From NCBI RefSeq assembly GCF_000374025.1, contig NZ_KB893228.1, positions 186,001-250,000 on the forward strand: a stretch of 64,000 nucleotides of DNA. Reading direction: 5' to 3'. Origin of the DNA: Spirosoma panaciterrae DSM 21099. GTDB taxonomy: Bacteria > Bacteroidota > Bacteroidia > Cytophagales > Spirosomataceae. Positions 1-7,430 of this stretch are shown in pieces. The position numbers and the translations under genes were made by a program. The stretch's first letter is position 1; the number at the start of each line of letters is the position of its first letter. The notes below the pieces were generated by a model that made no database searches, was not told the origin of the DNA, and saw only the letters and a list, made by a program, of their open reading frames with translations.

Positions 1-209
1 CTGGCAAACTGGTACGCGGGCTGCCCGATACCTTGTGGGTAAAAATTCCCCGAAAACGGATTTCGGACAACTACGATGAAGAGGTTCCGCTGAATCAACT
101 TCGTCATCCACTCCTGCATACCAGTGCCGATCGTGTGGCCGTTAGCTTTGAGGTCGGCGAACTGCTATCACCACAATTAAAACTTAATGGCGAAAAAGTG
201 AAAAAGTGA
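1..209 (+). CDS. C-terminal end of a probable YbbR/CdaR-like protein (5' end outside window)
   Basis: An open frame enters from the left edge (first full codon at base 3) and stops with TGA at 207-209. It encodes about 68 residues, including the stretch VRGLPDTLWVKIPRK and the charged end GEKVKK. A YbbR-like protein directly upstream of coaE is a common Cytophagales order, and the mixed beta-strand-like composition fits, but the fragment is too short to prove the family. The last codons are made of a GAAAAAGT-type repeat that forms the left arm of the hairpin before coaE, so the terminal residues may be repeat-derived rather than conserved. Confidence 0.5.
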   Translation, partial: GKLVRGLPDTLWVKIPRKRISDNYDEEVPLNQLRHPLLHTSADRVAVSFEVGELLSPQLKLNGEKVKK

Positions 210-261
210 AACTGGATACGCCAGCCTTCTGCTCGTTCGATTTTTCGCTCTTTCGCTCTTT
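189..261. repeat. Repeat-armed hairpin between the upstream gene and coaE
   Basis: The left arm (about 189-212) is a purine-rich tandem of GAAAAAGT words. The right arm (about 235-261) is its pyrimidine-rich counterpart built from TTTCGCTC words, and it ends at the coaE start codon. Pairing is imperfect. The upstream gene's TGA stop (207-209) lies inside the left arm. This is one of about ten hairpins of this type in the window. It could act as a terminator or an RNA processing site. Confidence 0.6.
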
Positions 262-870
262 ATGAAACGACCTCTTCAAATAGGTGTTACGGGAGGTATT
301 GGCTCTGGTAAAAGCACCGTTTGCCAGGTATTCCGGGCCTTGGGCATCCCGATCTACGAAGCCGATGAACGTGCCAAATGGCTCACCGAGCATGACCCCA
401 TTCTGAAAGCGGATATTAAGCGCGTACTTGGCCCGGAAGCTTACAGCACAACGGGACAGTACAATAGAGCCTGGGTAGCTTCGCAGGTGTTTGGCGCTCC
501 CGAACGCCTGTCGGCACTCAATGCCGTGATTCACCCCCGCGTTTTTGCCGATACAGCTTCCTGGATAAACCAGCAGACGGGTAAACCGTATGTCATCAAA
601 GAAGCGGCTTTGATGAAAGCGGCTGGCGATAATAACTCCCTCGACAAAGTGGTGGTGGTTCAGGCCTCCGTTTTACTGCGTATCGAACGGATACGAAAAC
701 GCGACCCGCACCGATCGGAAAACGAAATTCAGAACATTATTGCCCGGCAGATCAGCGATGAAGAACGGCTGAAAATTGCCGATTATATTCTTGAAAACGA
801 CGAAAGCCAGTTGCTGCTTCCGCAGATCGTCCGTCTTCATGAGGAATTTTTGCGCCTTGCCGCCAATTAA
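262..870 (+). CDS. coaE: Dephospho-CoA kinase
   Basis: This enzyme phosphorylates the 3'-hydroxyl of dephospho-CoA with ATP, the last step of coenzyme A synthesis, in the cytoplasm. The 202-residue product has the usual length. Its N-terminus carries the P-loop GGIGSGKST (about residues 10-18), followed by DERAK in the substrate-binding region. The lid region contains IERIRKRDPHRSENEI and the end has the typical DYILEN segment. The ATG at 262 follows directly on the pyrimidine-rich hairpin arm. The gene lies just downstream of the probable YbbR-like gene and probably shares its transcript. The family assignment is firm. Confidence 0.95.
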   Translation: MKRPLQIGVTGGIGSGKSTVCQVFRALGIPIYEADERAKWLTEHDPILKADIKRVLGPEAYSTTGQYNRAWVASQVFGAPERLSALNAVIHPRVFADTASWINQQTGKPYVIKEAALMKAAGDNNSLDKVVVVQASVLLRIERIRKRDPHRSENEIQNIIARQISDEERLKIADYILENDESQLLLPQIVRLHEEFLRLAAN

Positions 871-921
871 TGCCCTTTCGGCTGTAATTTGTGGGCTATC
901 ACTCATCAATAGCCCAATCGA

Positions 922-2586
922 ATGAAACAACGTTTCCTCCTCTTTGCCAGTTGTGCCGGTAGCTTTCTGCTCGGTGCTTTCATAGCCAGCAACGATCCTA
1001 AAAAACCCATTACGTCCGATATGGTCGAAGTGGCTTCCCGCATTTTCGATCTGGAATTTACCCCCGCCGAGCGCGATTCGATGCTCGACAATCTGAACAA
1101 CGCCCGGCAGAATTATGAAGCCCTGCGAAAGATTGACTTACCCAACGACATCGCTCCAGCCCTTTATTTCAATCCATTACCAGCTGGCTTCATGATGCCA
1201 GCCGGCCCTTCGTCGTTCAAAGCCTCGGCACAGAATACCGTTACTTTACCCAAAAATCGCGATGAACTGGCCTTTTATACCGTTAGTCAATTAAGCCAGT
1301 TGATCCGTACCAAACAGATCTCGTCCGTTGAGCTTACGCAGTTTTTCCTGAATCGGCTCAAAACCTACGACCCGAAGCTGCACTGCCTGATTACCACCAC
1401 CGACGAACTGGCAATGGCCCAGGCCAAACGGGCGGATGCTGAACTAAAAGCAGGAAAATATCGGGGGCCATTGCATGGGATTCCGTATGGAGCCAAAGAC
1501 CTGTTGGCTACCAAAGGCTATAAAACGACCTGGGGCGCCAATCCATACAAAGACCAGACAATCGACATGGACGCCACCGTGATCCGAAAACTGGAAGAAG
1601 CAGGCGCCGTACTATGTGCTAAAATGACCTTGGGGGCCCTGGCTATGGGCGACGTGTGGTATGGCGGCATGACGCGTAACCCCTGGAATCCCACTACCGG
1701 CTCCAGTGGTTCGTCGGCAGGTTCGGCTTCCAGTGTATCGGCAGGTCTGCTGCCTTTTGCCATTGGTACCGAAACCTTGGGGTCCATAGTCTCACCCTCC
1801 ACAATTTGCGGCACCACGGGGCTCCGTCCGACCTTTGGGCGCGTCAGCCGTCATGGCGCTATGGCTTTAAGCTGGAGCATGGATAAAATCGGACCGATCA
1901 CCCGGTCGGTAGAAGATTGCGCACTGGTTTTTAACGCAATTTATGGCCCCGATGGAGCCGACCCAACGGTTGTGGCAGCCCCTTTCCGGTATGCTCCTCT
2001 GGCTACGTTGAAAGGTATGCGCATCGGCTATGTCAAAAAAGCCTTTGAAAGCAATTATCCCAATCGAGCCAATGATTCGCTTACGCTGCAAGCCCTGCGC
2101 CATCTGGGTGCCGAACTGATCCCATTTGACTTGCCAACGAGTGTACCGGCCAATCGCATTTCGTTTTTGCTGGGCGTGGAAGCAGCGGCAGCATTCGATG
2201 AACTAACCCGATCGGGCCGTGACGATTTGCTGACCCGCCAAACCAAGAATGCCTGGCCCAACTCGTTTCGTTCGTCGCGCTTTGTCCCTGCCGTTGAATA
2301 CATCCAGGCCAACCGCGCCCGAACCAAACTCATCAATGAAATGGCGGCTCAGTTAAAATCAGCTAAACTGGATGTATATGTATCGCCAGCCTATGCGGGC
2401 GGCAATCTAACCCTGACCAACCTGACGGGGCATCCTTGTGTAGTACTTCCTAACGGGTTTACCAAACAAAATATGCCTACCAGCATCACCTTCATGGGGC
2501 AGCTCTTTGAAGAGGGCAAAGTACTGGCCGTTGCGAAGGCGTACCAGGACGCAACCCAGTGGCATAAAAAGCACCCCGTTCTCTAA
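922..2586 (+). CDS. Secreted amidase-signature family hydrolase
   Basis: This is a 554-residue amidase-signature enzyme that hydrolyses C-N bonds of amides; its substrate cannot be told from sequence. The Ser-cisSer-Lys triad is visible: Lys in PYGAKDLL (about residue 192), cis-Ser in GSSGSSAGS (about 260) and the nucleophile region GTETLGSIVSPSTICG (about 281-297). The first 23 residues form a hydrophobic export signal, unlike cytoplasmic GatA, so it probably acts in the periplasm. A long N-terminal extension of about 120 residues precedes the amidase core. It lies 51 nt after coaE on the same strand, with no terminator between them. It is not GatA, because gatB/gatC neighbours are absent and a signal peptide is present. 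Confidence 0.85.
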   Translation: MKQRFLLFASCAGSFLLGAFIASNDPKKPITSDMVEVASRIFDLEFTPAERDSMLDNLNNARQNYEALRKIDLPNDIAPALYFNPLPAGFMMPAGPSSFKASAQNTVTLPKNRDELAFYTVSQLSQLIRTKQISSVELTQFFLNRLKTYDPKLHCLITTTDELAMAQAKRADAELKAGKYRGPLHGIPYGAKDLLATKGYKTTWGANPYKDQTIDMDATVIRKLEEAGAVLCAKMTLGALAMGDVWYGGMTRNPWNPTTGSSGSSAGSASSVSAGLLPFAIGTETLGSIVSPSTICGTTGLRPTFGRVSRHGAMALSWSMDKIGPITRSVEDCALVFNAIYGPDGADPTVVAAPFRYAPLATLKGMRIGYVKKAFESNYPNRANDSLTLQALRHLGAELIPFDLPTSVPANRISFLLGVEAAAAFDELTRSGRDDLLTRQTKNAWPNSFRSSRFVPAVEYIQANRARTKLINEMAAQLKSAKLDVYVSPAYAGGNLTLTNLTGHPCVVLPNGFTKQNMPTSITFMGQLFEEGKVLAVAKAYQDATQWHKKHPVL

Positions 2587-2650
2587 CAGGAGAGCCTTTA
2601 CAAAGCAAACCTTTCCGAATACAGTTCGTTTAAGTTTATAGACATACTTA

Positions 2651-3235
2651 ATGAACAGCGTTATGAAACGGTTATTGATAGTTTTAAGCATAGTAGCTGC
2701 TGCTTTCGGCTGCTCTCCCCGCGTGGCGGTGGATAGCAATAGTCGGGTAGACTTCAGCAAATACAAAACGTTTGCCTGGATGGACTCCGACGTGAGGGCC
2801 GGGCAAAATCCACTTTACTATAACCAGCTAGCCACAGAAAGCGTCGAAAATACGATGAGCGATGTGTTGCGGCAGAAAGGCCTGACAGAGAATAATTCAC
2901 AGCCCGACTTAATTATTGGCTACCATTTCTTTGTCGAAAACAAAACCCGTACGGTTGCGAATTCAACATCGCCGTTCTATGGCCCTTACCTGGGCTGGGG
3001 CCGATGGGGTTACCGTGGCTGGGGACCTGGCTGGTGGGGTTGGGGTGGAACCCAGTACACACAAGAGCAATACCAGGCCGGTACACTAGTCGTCGACATG
3101 GTTGATGCCCGTACCCACAAATTGGTCTGGCGTGGCTCTGTACAAAATGCCGTAGCTGATCCATCCCGTATCACAGCTCAGCTTACTAAAGAAGCGGAAC
3201 GAATTGTTGAGAAATTTCCCGAGCGGACGAGTTAA
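2651..3235 (+). CDS. DUF4136-family lipoprotein
   Basis: The 194-residue product has a lipoprotein signal ending in AAFGC (Cys 21 from this start). A second in-frame ATG at 2663 (MKRLLIV) gives a more standard signal and may be the true start. After the Cys come DFSKYKTFAWMD and the C-terminal VVDMVDARTHKLVWRG, both typical of DUF4136, a family of envelope lipoproteins of unknown function. The middle holds a Gly/Trp-rich stretch (GWGRWGYRGWGPGWWGWGG), probably a flexible surface-exposed segment. A strong terminator follows at 3255-3300. Family membership is clear; function is unknown. Confidence 0.85.
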   Translation: MNSVMKRLLIVLSIVAAAFGCSPRVAVDSNSRVDFSKYKTFAWMDSDVRAGQNPLYYNQLATESVENTMSDVLRQKGLTENNSQPDLIIGYHFFVENKTRTVANSTSPFYGPYLGWGRWGYRGWGPGWWGWGGTQYTQEQYQAGTLVVDMVDARTHKLVWRGSVQNAVADPSRITAQLTKEAERIVEKFPERTS

Positions 3236-3254
3236 CCAATCACCTACTCTTTCT

Positions 3255-3300
3255 AAAACCTGCTGTTGGCCGGACGATCCGGAAAACAGCAGGTTTTTTT
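3255..3300 (+). terminator. Rho-independent terminator after the DUF4136 gene
   Basis: A perfect 13-bp stem pairs AAAACCTGCTGTT (3255-3267) with AACAGCAGGTTTT (3285-3297) and runs into a T tract to 3300. It starts 20 nt after the stop codon of the lipoprotein gene. Confidence 0.9.
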
Positions 3301-3489
3301 GTGCCTATAGCGGGCTCACGCTGTGAGCGTTGTCCACTATCTACCCATAACGGTCCGGTGATACAGTGACGAAAACAACTTAGAGCGTCTAACTGCGTAT
3401 CAAAGCGGTTGGGCGCAGAAACCTCGTTTACAGCTAGCTAAGATGTTGCTTATCGTCGTTAATGACTTCATACTTAACCTACATTCACT

Positions 3490-4851
3490 ATGCCTGTAAA
3501 TCTGTTAGAAGTAGCAACGAGTTATTTTGATAATGATCTTGTCGGCCAGATAAGCAACATGCTGGGCGAAACTCAGCGGAATACTCAGAAAACAGTTGAA
3601 GGCGCTTTACCTTCACTCCTGGGTGGCTTAGCTCAAAAATCATCGGAGTCTGGTGGTACCAGTACCATTATGCATCTGATTGGCGAACTGATGACGCCAA
3701 ATCAGGTAACCAGTAAAGGGCTTACCCCTGCCGACGATCTTCTGCACAACTTAAGTAATATATTGGCAAAAAGCGATCCATCCAGCAACCTTCTGGCTCT
3801 GGGTGCCCGCATTACCCAAAGCATTTTTGGTGAAAAAACGAGCCCGGTTACGAACGCATTAGCTGCATATAGTGGCGTAAAACAATCGTCGGCCTCTTCG
3901 ATACTGAATATAGCCGGGCCGGTTTTACTGAGCCTTCTGGGCCAAAAATCGGCTGGCGACGGTGCTGGCGTTTCCGGACTGGCCGCGCTACTCAAGAGCC
4001 AGACAAGCCACGTTGAGTCGGCATTTCCATCGGGTCTGGGCTCGCTCCTGGCAGCTATCCCCGGTCTGGGCTTACTAAGCCGCCTGGCCAACAATCCCGG
4101 GGCGGTCAGCCAGGAGCCGATTGTGCGTTCGCAGTCGTCTTACCCAGCGTATGCGGAAGATGAGGAGGCATATTCGGGCGGAAATCGCTGGCTTCCCTGG
4201 CTATTGTTAGCGCTGGGTGCATTGGCCCTGTTTTTTGTACTTCGCTCCTGTAATAAAGAAGAAAAACCAGTTGATAATCCGATTGAAGCTGTTGTTGACA
4301 GTACGGCTTCTACCATACAGGCAGCTACCGATTCGGCAGGCGCCACACTCGACTCCGCAGCGCAGGCCTTCAAAGATGCCACCGCCAAACTCGGCACCTT
4401 CGCCAAACGCAAACTACCATCGGGCCTCGAACTGAACATCCCCGAATTAGGTATAGAGAATAAGCTCATTCAGTTTATTGAAGACAAGAGTAAGCCCATC
4501 GACAAAACAACCTGGTTCAATTTTGACCGTTTATTATTCGACACAGGCAAATCGACCCTTCGCCCCGAATCGCAGGAGCAGCTTACCAATATTGTTGCGA
4601 TCCTGAAAGAATACCCAAACGTACACATTAAACTTGGCGGCTATACCGATAATACGGGAAGTATAGCGCTTAACAAAAAATTGTCGCAGGAGCGGGCCAA
4701 TTCCGTTATGGGTGAGCTGGTCCGACAGGGTATCGACCAAGCGCGGCTAACTGCCGAAGGGTATGGCCCCGAACATCCGGTAGCGTCGAACGACACACCG
4801 GCAGGCCGGGTCGAAAATCGACGGATTGCGATCCGTGTGACGCAGAAATAA
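3490..4851 (+). CDS. DUF937 - transmembrane - OmpA peptidoglycan-binding protein
   Basis: This is a 453-residue envelope protein. The N-terminal half (about 1-200) is DUF937/YidB-like, beginning VNLLEVATSYFDNDLVGQIS and containing GALPSLLGGL. A single membrane segment WLPWLLLALGALALFFVLRSC lies at about 234-254, followed by an Ala/Ser/Asp-rich spacer. The C-terminal OmpA domain (about 342-453) carries FDTGKSTLRPESQ, GGYTDNTGS, LSQERANSV and GRVENRRI, the usual diaminopimelate-binding signature. It therefore probably anchors to peptidoglycan on the periplasmic side with the DUF937 part in the cytoplasm, although this topology is inferred. A paralog without the OmpA domain lies at 28112-29023. 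The gene is monocistronic, bounded by terminators at 3255-3300 and 4866-4919. Confidence 0.9.
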   Translation: MPVNLLEVATSYFDNDLVGQISNMLGETQRNTQKTVEGALPSLLGGLAQKSSESGGTSTIMHLIGELMTPNQVTSKGLTPADDLLHNLSNILAKSDPSSNLLALGARITQSIFGEKTSPVTNALAAYSGVKQSSASSILNIAGPVLLSLLGQKSAGDGAGVSGLAALLKSQTSHVESAFPSGLGSLLAAIPGLGLLSRLANNPGAVSQEPIVRSQSSYPAYAEDEEAYSGGNRWLPWLLLALGALALFFVLRSCNKEEKPVDNPIEAVVDSTASTIQAATDSAGATLDSAAQAFKDATAKLGTFAKRKLPSGLELNIPELGIENKLIQFIEDKSKPIDKTTWFNFDRLLFDTGKSTLRPESQEQLTNIVAILKEYPNVHIKLGGYTDNTGSIALNKKLSQERANSVMGELVRQGIDQARLTAEGYGPEHPVASNDTPAGRVENRRIAIRVTQK

Positions 4852-4865
4852 AATCCAGAGGCCAA

Positions 4866-4919
4866 CTATACACTAAAGAAGCCGAAAGTGGATCCACTTT
4901 CGGCTTCTTTAGTGTATAG
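4866..4919. terminator. Perfect 54-bp palindrome, bidirectional terminator
   Basis: Bases 4866-4892 are the exact reverse complement of 4893-4919, with no unpaired loop; the centre is GGATCC. The element lies between two convergent genes (stops at 4851 and 4934), and each strand ends its stem with a T-containing stretch (CTTCTTTAGTGTATAG). It is best read as a two-way terminator, but a loopless 27-bp stem is unusual. Confidence 0.85.
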
Positions 4920-4933
4920 CCCTATACCCAAGT

Positions 4934-5839
4934 CTACCAAAGTTTGGCTGGGTAAGCCCCTTCATCGTGCAGTTTCTTTAAAGCGCTCTGCACCGTTGGC
5001 TTATCGTCGGGGTAGGTCACCCCAAACCAGGCCGACCGACTGCGAAATACTTTACAGTGACCCGTATTGGTTTCGATCAGGTTCGTCATTACCGTCGGGA
5101 TATAAAATTCGGCTTTGGGGGAGTCGATGTTGGCAAGGGCATAGCTTTCAAACTGGTGCTGCACCAGCGGAAACACACTCGGCTTGAACCCCCAGAAGTT
5201 CATCGAAACAGGGGTCTCGGGCGACAGTGGGGTGACGCCATCGGCTTCTTCAAACACAATTCTCTTTTCGCCATTCTCGGTTTCGTAAATTTTTGTCCGT
5301 TCGATCACCGAAATAAGGTTCCCATTTTCAGCTACTTCGCAGACCCCGCGCGATACTGACCCATTTTCGGAAAGTGTATTTTTGACTTCGTAGCCTACCA
5401 TGGCATGAAGCTCATCATCCGTATCTGTTTTCAGGAAGTCGCTGATAAGCTGGAACGCTTCGAGGCCATAAAAATCATCGGCATTAATCACCGCAAAGGG
5501 AGTTTGCGTATGGTTTTTAGCACACAGCATAGCGTGGCCCGTTCCCCAGGGTTTGGTACGCTTAACAGGTCCCAGCTCAGCAGGCACATAAGAATCAAGA
5601 GCCTGAATGGCATAATCTATTTCGATTTTACCAGCCAGCTTCGCTCCAAAAACCTCTTCAAAATCCTGACGAAGTTCTTCCCGAATTATAAACACAACCT
5701 TGCCGAAACCAGCCCGAATTGCATCGAAAAGTGAATAATCAATGATGGTTTCGCCGTTCGGCCCAAACTGATCAAGTTGTTTGATACCTCCATAGCGGCT
5801 ACCCATACCAGCCGCCAGAATCAAAAGCGTAGGTTGCAT
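4934..5839 (-). CDS. NDP-sugar nucleotidyltransferase family protein
   Basis: The 301-residue product opens with LILAAGMGSRYGGIKQL, the nucleotide-binding G-x-G-x-R loop of sugar-1-phosphate nucleotidyltransferases. FAVINADDFYG carries the metal-binding Asp pair, and GTGHAML is a base-recognition segment. Enzymes of this kind join a sugar phosphate to NTP, giving an NDP-sugar and pyrophosphate. Which sugar and nucleotide are used cannot be decided here. No left-handed beta-helix acyltransferase domain is present. It stands alone, ending at the shared palindromic terminator. The upstream region 5840-6145 must serve both this gene and the divergent hmgA. Confidence 0.85.
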   Translation of the reverse strand: MQPTLLILAAGMGSRYGGIKQLDQFGPNGETIIDYSLFDAIRAGFGKVVFIIREELRQDFEEVFGAKLAGKIEIDYAIQALDSYVPAELGPVKRTKPWGTGHAMLCAKNHTQTPFAVINADDFYGLEAFQLISDFLKTDTDDELHAMVGYEVKNTLSENGSVSRGVCEVAENGNLISVIERTKIYETENGEKRIVFEEADGVTPLSPETPVSMNFWGFKPSVFPLVQHQFESYALANIDSPKAEFYIPTVMTNLIETNTGHCKVFRSRSAWFGVTYPDDKPTVQSALKKLHDEGAYPAKLW

Positions 5840-6145
5840 TTTTAGTCGTTAGTTATCTTTTGAGAAAAGGATTTAACGCAGCGATAAAAAGGCTCCTAAA
5901 GGTCGCTGTGTACCGCCTTGATATCTGTGTATCTCTGTGTTATAGTCCTTTTATAAATGAGTTTAGCCCAAAATTAGGAAAAAGGGATATGTACCAACAT
6001 CTAAACTGGACTCCAGCCTATTTTATCCAATATAACACCATTTAATAGAAATTTTTCTAAACAATATACCATTTACAAAAGTTGTCGTTATAATTGTATG
6101 CTAAACAACAATTGTCAAAGCAATTAATTACAAGCCATCTAAACC
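5840..6145. promoter_or_regulatory. Divergent intergenic region between the nucleotidyltransferase gene and hmgA
   Basis: These 306 AT-rich bases hold the promoters for two divergent genes. A 9-bp stem with one mismatch (5876-5884 with 5903-5911) lies near the minus-strand gene. A 6-bp inverted repeat with a 10-nt spacer at 6092-6113 lies near hmgA. No exact TAnnTTTG box and no convincing small gene was found. Confidence 0.5.
6092..6113. promoter_or_regulatory. Candidate operator upstream of hmgA
   Basis: AATTGT (6092-6097) and ACAATT (6108-6113) form an inverted repeat 33 bases before the hmgA start. MarR regulators bind AT-rich palindromes of about this size, and a MarR gene sits inside the same cluster at 9512-9949. 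The link between the two is inference only. Confidence 0.3.
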
Positions 6146-7303
6146 ATGCCTTTTTACCATACCCTCGGCCAGATACCTCCCAAACGGCACACGCAGTTTA
6201 CGAAGCCGAATGGGCAAGGCTTTTATTATGAGCAATTGTTCGGAACGATCGGTTTTGAAGGCATGTCGTCCCTGCTCTATGAGGTGCATCGTCCAACCAT
6301 GGTGCGGGAAGTGCTGGACAGCGTTGACGTAACCCCAAAACTGGCCGTCGAAAAAAATATGCTCTCCCGAAAGTTGATTGGCTTCAACCTCAAACCAGCC
6401 GATGATTTTCTGGAAAGCCGAATTCCGCTGCTGGTCAACAACGATCTGATTTTTGGTTTGGCGGCTCCCCGTCAATCACTTACCAGCTACTTCTACAAAA
6501 ATGCCGATTCCGACGAACTCCTGTTTGTTCATAAGGGCTCTGGCCGCTTGCGGACTTTACTGGGAACCGTACCGTTTCAGTATGGCGACTATCTGGTTAT
6601 TCCACGGGGTATGATTTACCAGATCGAGTTCGATACGGATGCGAACAGGTTGTTGTATGTCGAGTCGCATTCGCCGATCTATACACCCAAACGATATCGG
6701 AATCATTTTGGTCAGTTGCTCGAACACGCTCCCTTCTGTGAACGGGACATTGTGCGGCCATGCGATCTTGAAACGTACGATGAAACGGGTGACTTTCTGA
6801 TCAAGATCAAAAAGCAGGGAGCCATTCATTCGCTGGTGTACGCGTCGCACCCCTTCGATGTAGTTGGCTGGGATGGCTACAATTACCCTTATGGTCTTTC
6901 CATTTTCAACTTCGAGCCCATTACGGGCCGTGTTCACCAACCCCCTCCGGTGCATCAGACCTTCCAGACCGATTCGTTTGTCGTCTGTTCGTTTGTTCCC
7001 CGGCTGTTCGATTATCATCCGCTGGCAATCCCGGCTCCCTACAACCACTCGAACATCGACTCCGATGAGGTCATATATTATGTCGATGGTGATTTTATGA
7101 GTCGAAACGACATCGCTCAGGGGCATATCACCTTACATCCCGGCGGTATTCCGCATGGTCCGGCTCCGGGTGCTATGGAACGAAGCATTGGCAAGAAAGA
7201 AACGCAGGAATATGCCGTCATGGTCGATACGTTCCGTCCTCTCATGCTGACCGAACAGGCGCTCCTGATCGACGATGGAAAGTATTATAAATCCTGGCTG
7301 TAG
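6146..7303 (+). CDS. hmgA: Homogentisate 1,2-dioxygenase
   Basis: This enzyme opens the ring of homogentisate with O2 to give 4-maleylacetoacetate, using Fe(II) in the cytoplasm. The 385-residue product has the compact length seen in Bacteroidota. It carries the HVHQ-like segment GRVHQPPPVHQTFQ, then PYNHSNIDSDEVIYYV (metal-binding His and Glu) and HPGGIPHGP (third His) near the C-terminus. It is the first gene of the phenylalanine/tyrosine cluster that continues through hppD, phhA, marR and fahA. Its TAG stop (7301-7303) lies inside the first half of a palindromic repeat pair (7300-7409). Confidence 0.93.
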   Translation: MPFYHTLGQIPPKRHTQFTKPNGQGFYYEQLFGTIGFEGMSSLLYEVHRPTMVREVLDSVDVTPKLAVEKNMLSRKLIGFNLKPADDFLESRIPLLVNNDLIFGLAAPRQSLTSYFYKNADSDELLFVHKGSGRLRTLLGTVPFQYGDYLVIPRGMIYQIEFDTDANRLLYVESHSPIYTPKRYRNHFGQLLEHAPFCERDIVRPCDLETYDETGDFLIKIKKQGAIHSLVYASHPFDVVGWDGYNYPYGLSIFNFEPITGRVHQPPPVHQTFQTDSFVVCSFVPRLFDYHPLAIPAPYNHSNIDSDEVIYYVDGDFMSRNDIAQGHITLHPGGIPHGPAPGAMERSIGKKETQEYAVMVDTFRPLMLTEQALLIDDGKYYKSWL

Positions 7304-7409
7304 AGACGCGACCCTTCGCGTCTCCTGACCGGATGGCTCTTACGCCAAAGGGTTTACTAACGTTAACCAATTGCTGGCGCATATGAGACGCGAAGGGTCG
7401 CGTCTCTAC
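7300..7409. repeat. Inverted pair of 25-bp palindromic (REP/BIME-like) units
   Basis: A 25-bp unit at 7300-7324 recurs as its exact reverse complement at 7385-7409. Each unit is itself a hairpin, GAGACGCGA-CCCT-TCGCGTCTC (9-bp stem, 4-nt loop). The 60 bp between them show no gene. The pair fills the gap between hmgA and hppD and includes the hmgA stop codon. Its form is that of REP/BIME elements mobilised by RAYT transposases, but no RAYT gene is in the window. Confidence 0.85.
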
Positions 7410-7430
7410 ACACAACATCAACAAACCCGT

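Noticed and set aside
922-2586. GatA subunit of the Glu-tRNA amidotransferase
   Set aside because: A hydrophobic export signal, a long N-terminal extension and the lack of gatB/gatC neighbours argue for a secreted amidase.
4888-5187. Plus-strand ORF beginning MDPLSASLVYS, identical at its N-terminus to a minus-strand ORF ending at 4897
   Set aside because: The match is caused by the perfect palindrome at 4866-4919; the rest of the frame is antisense to the nucleotidyltransferase gene.
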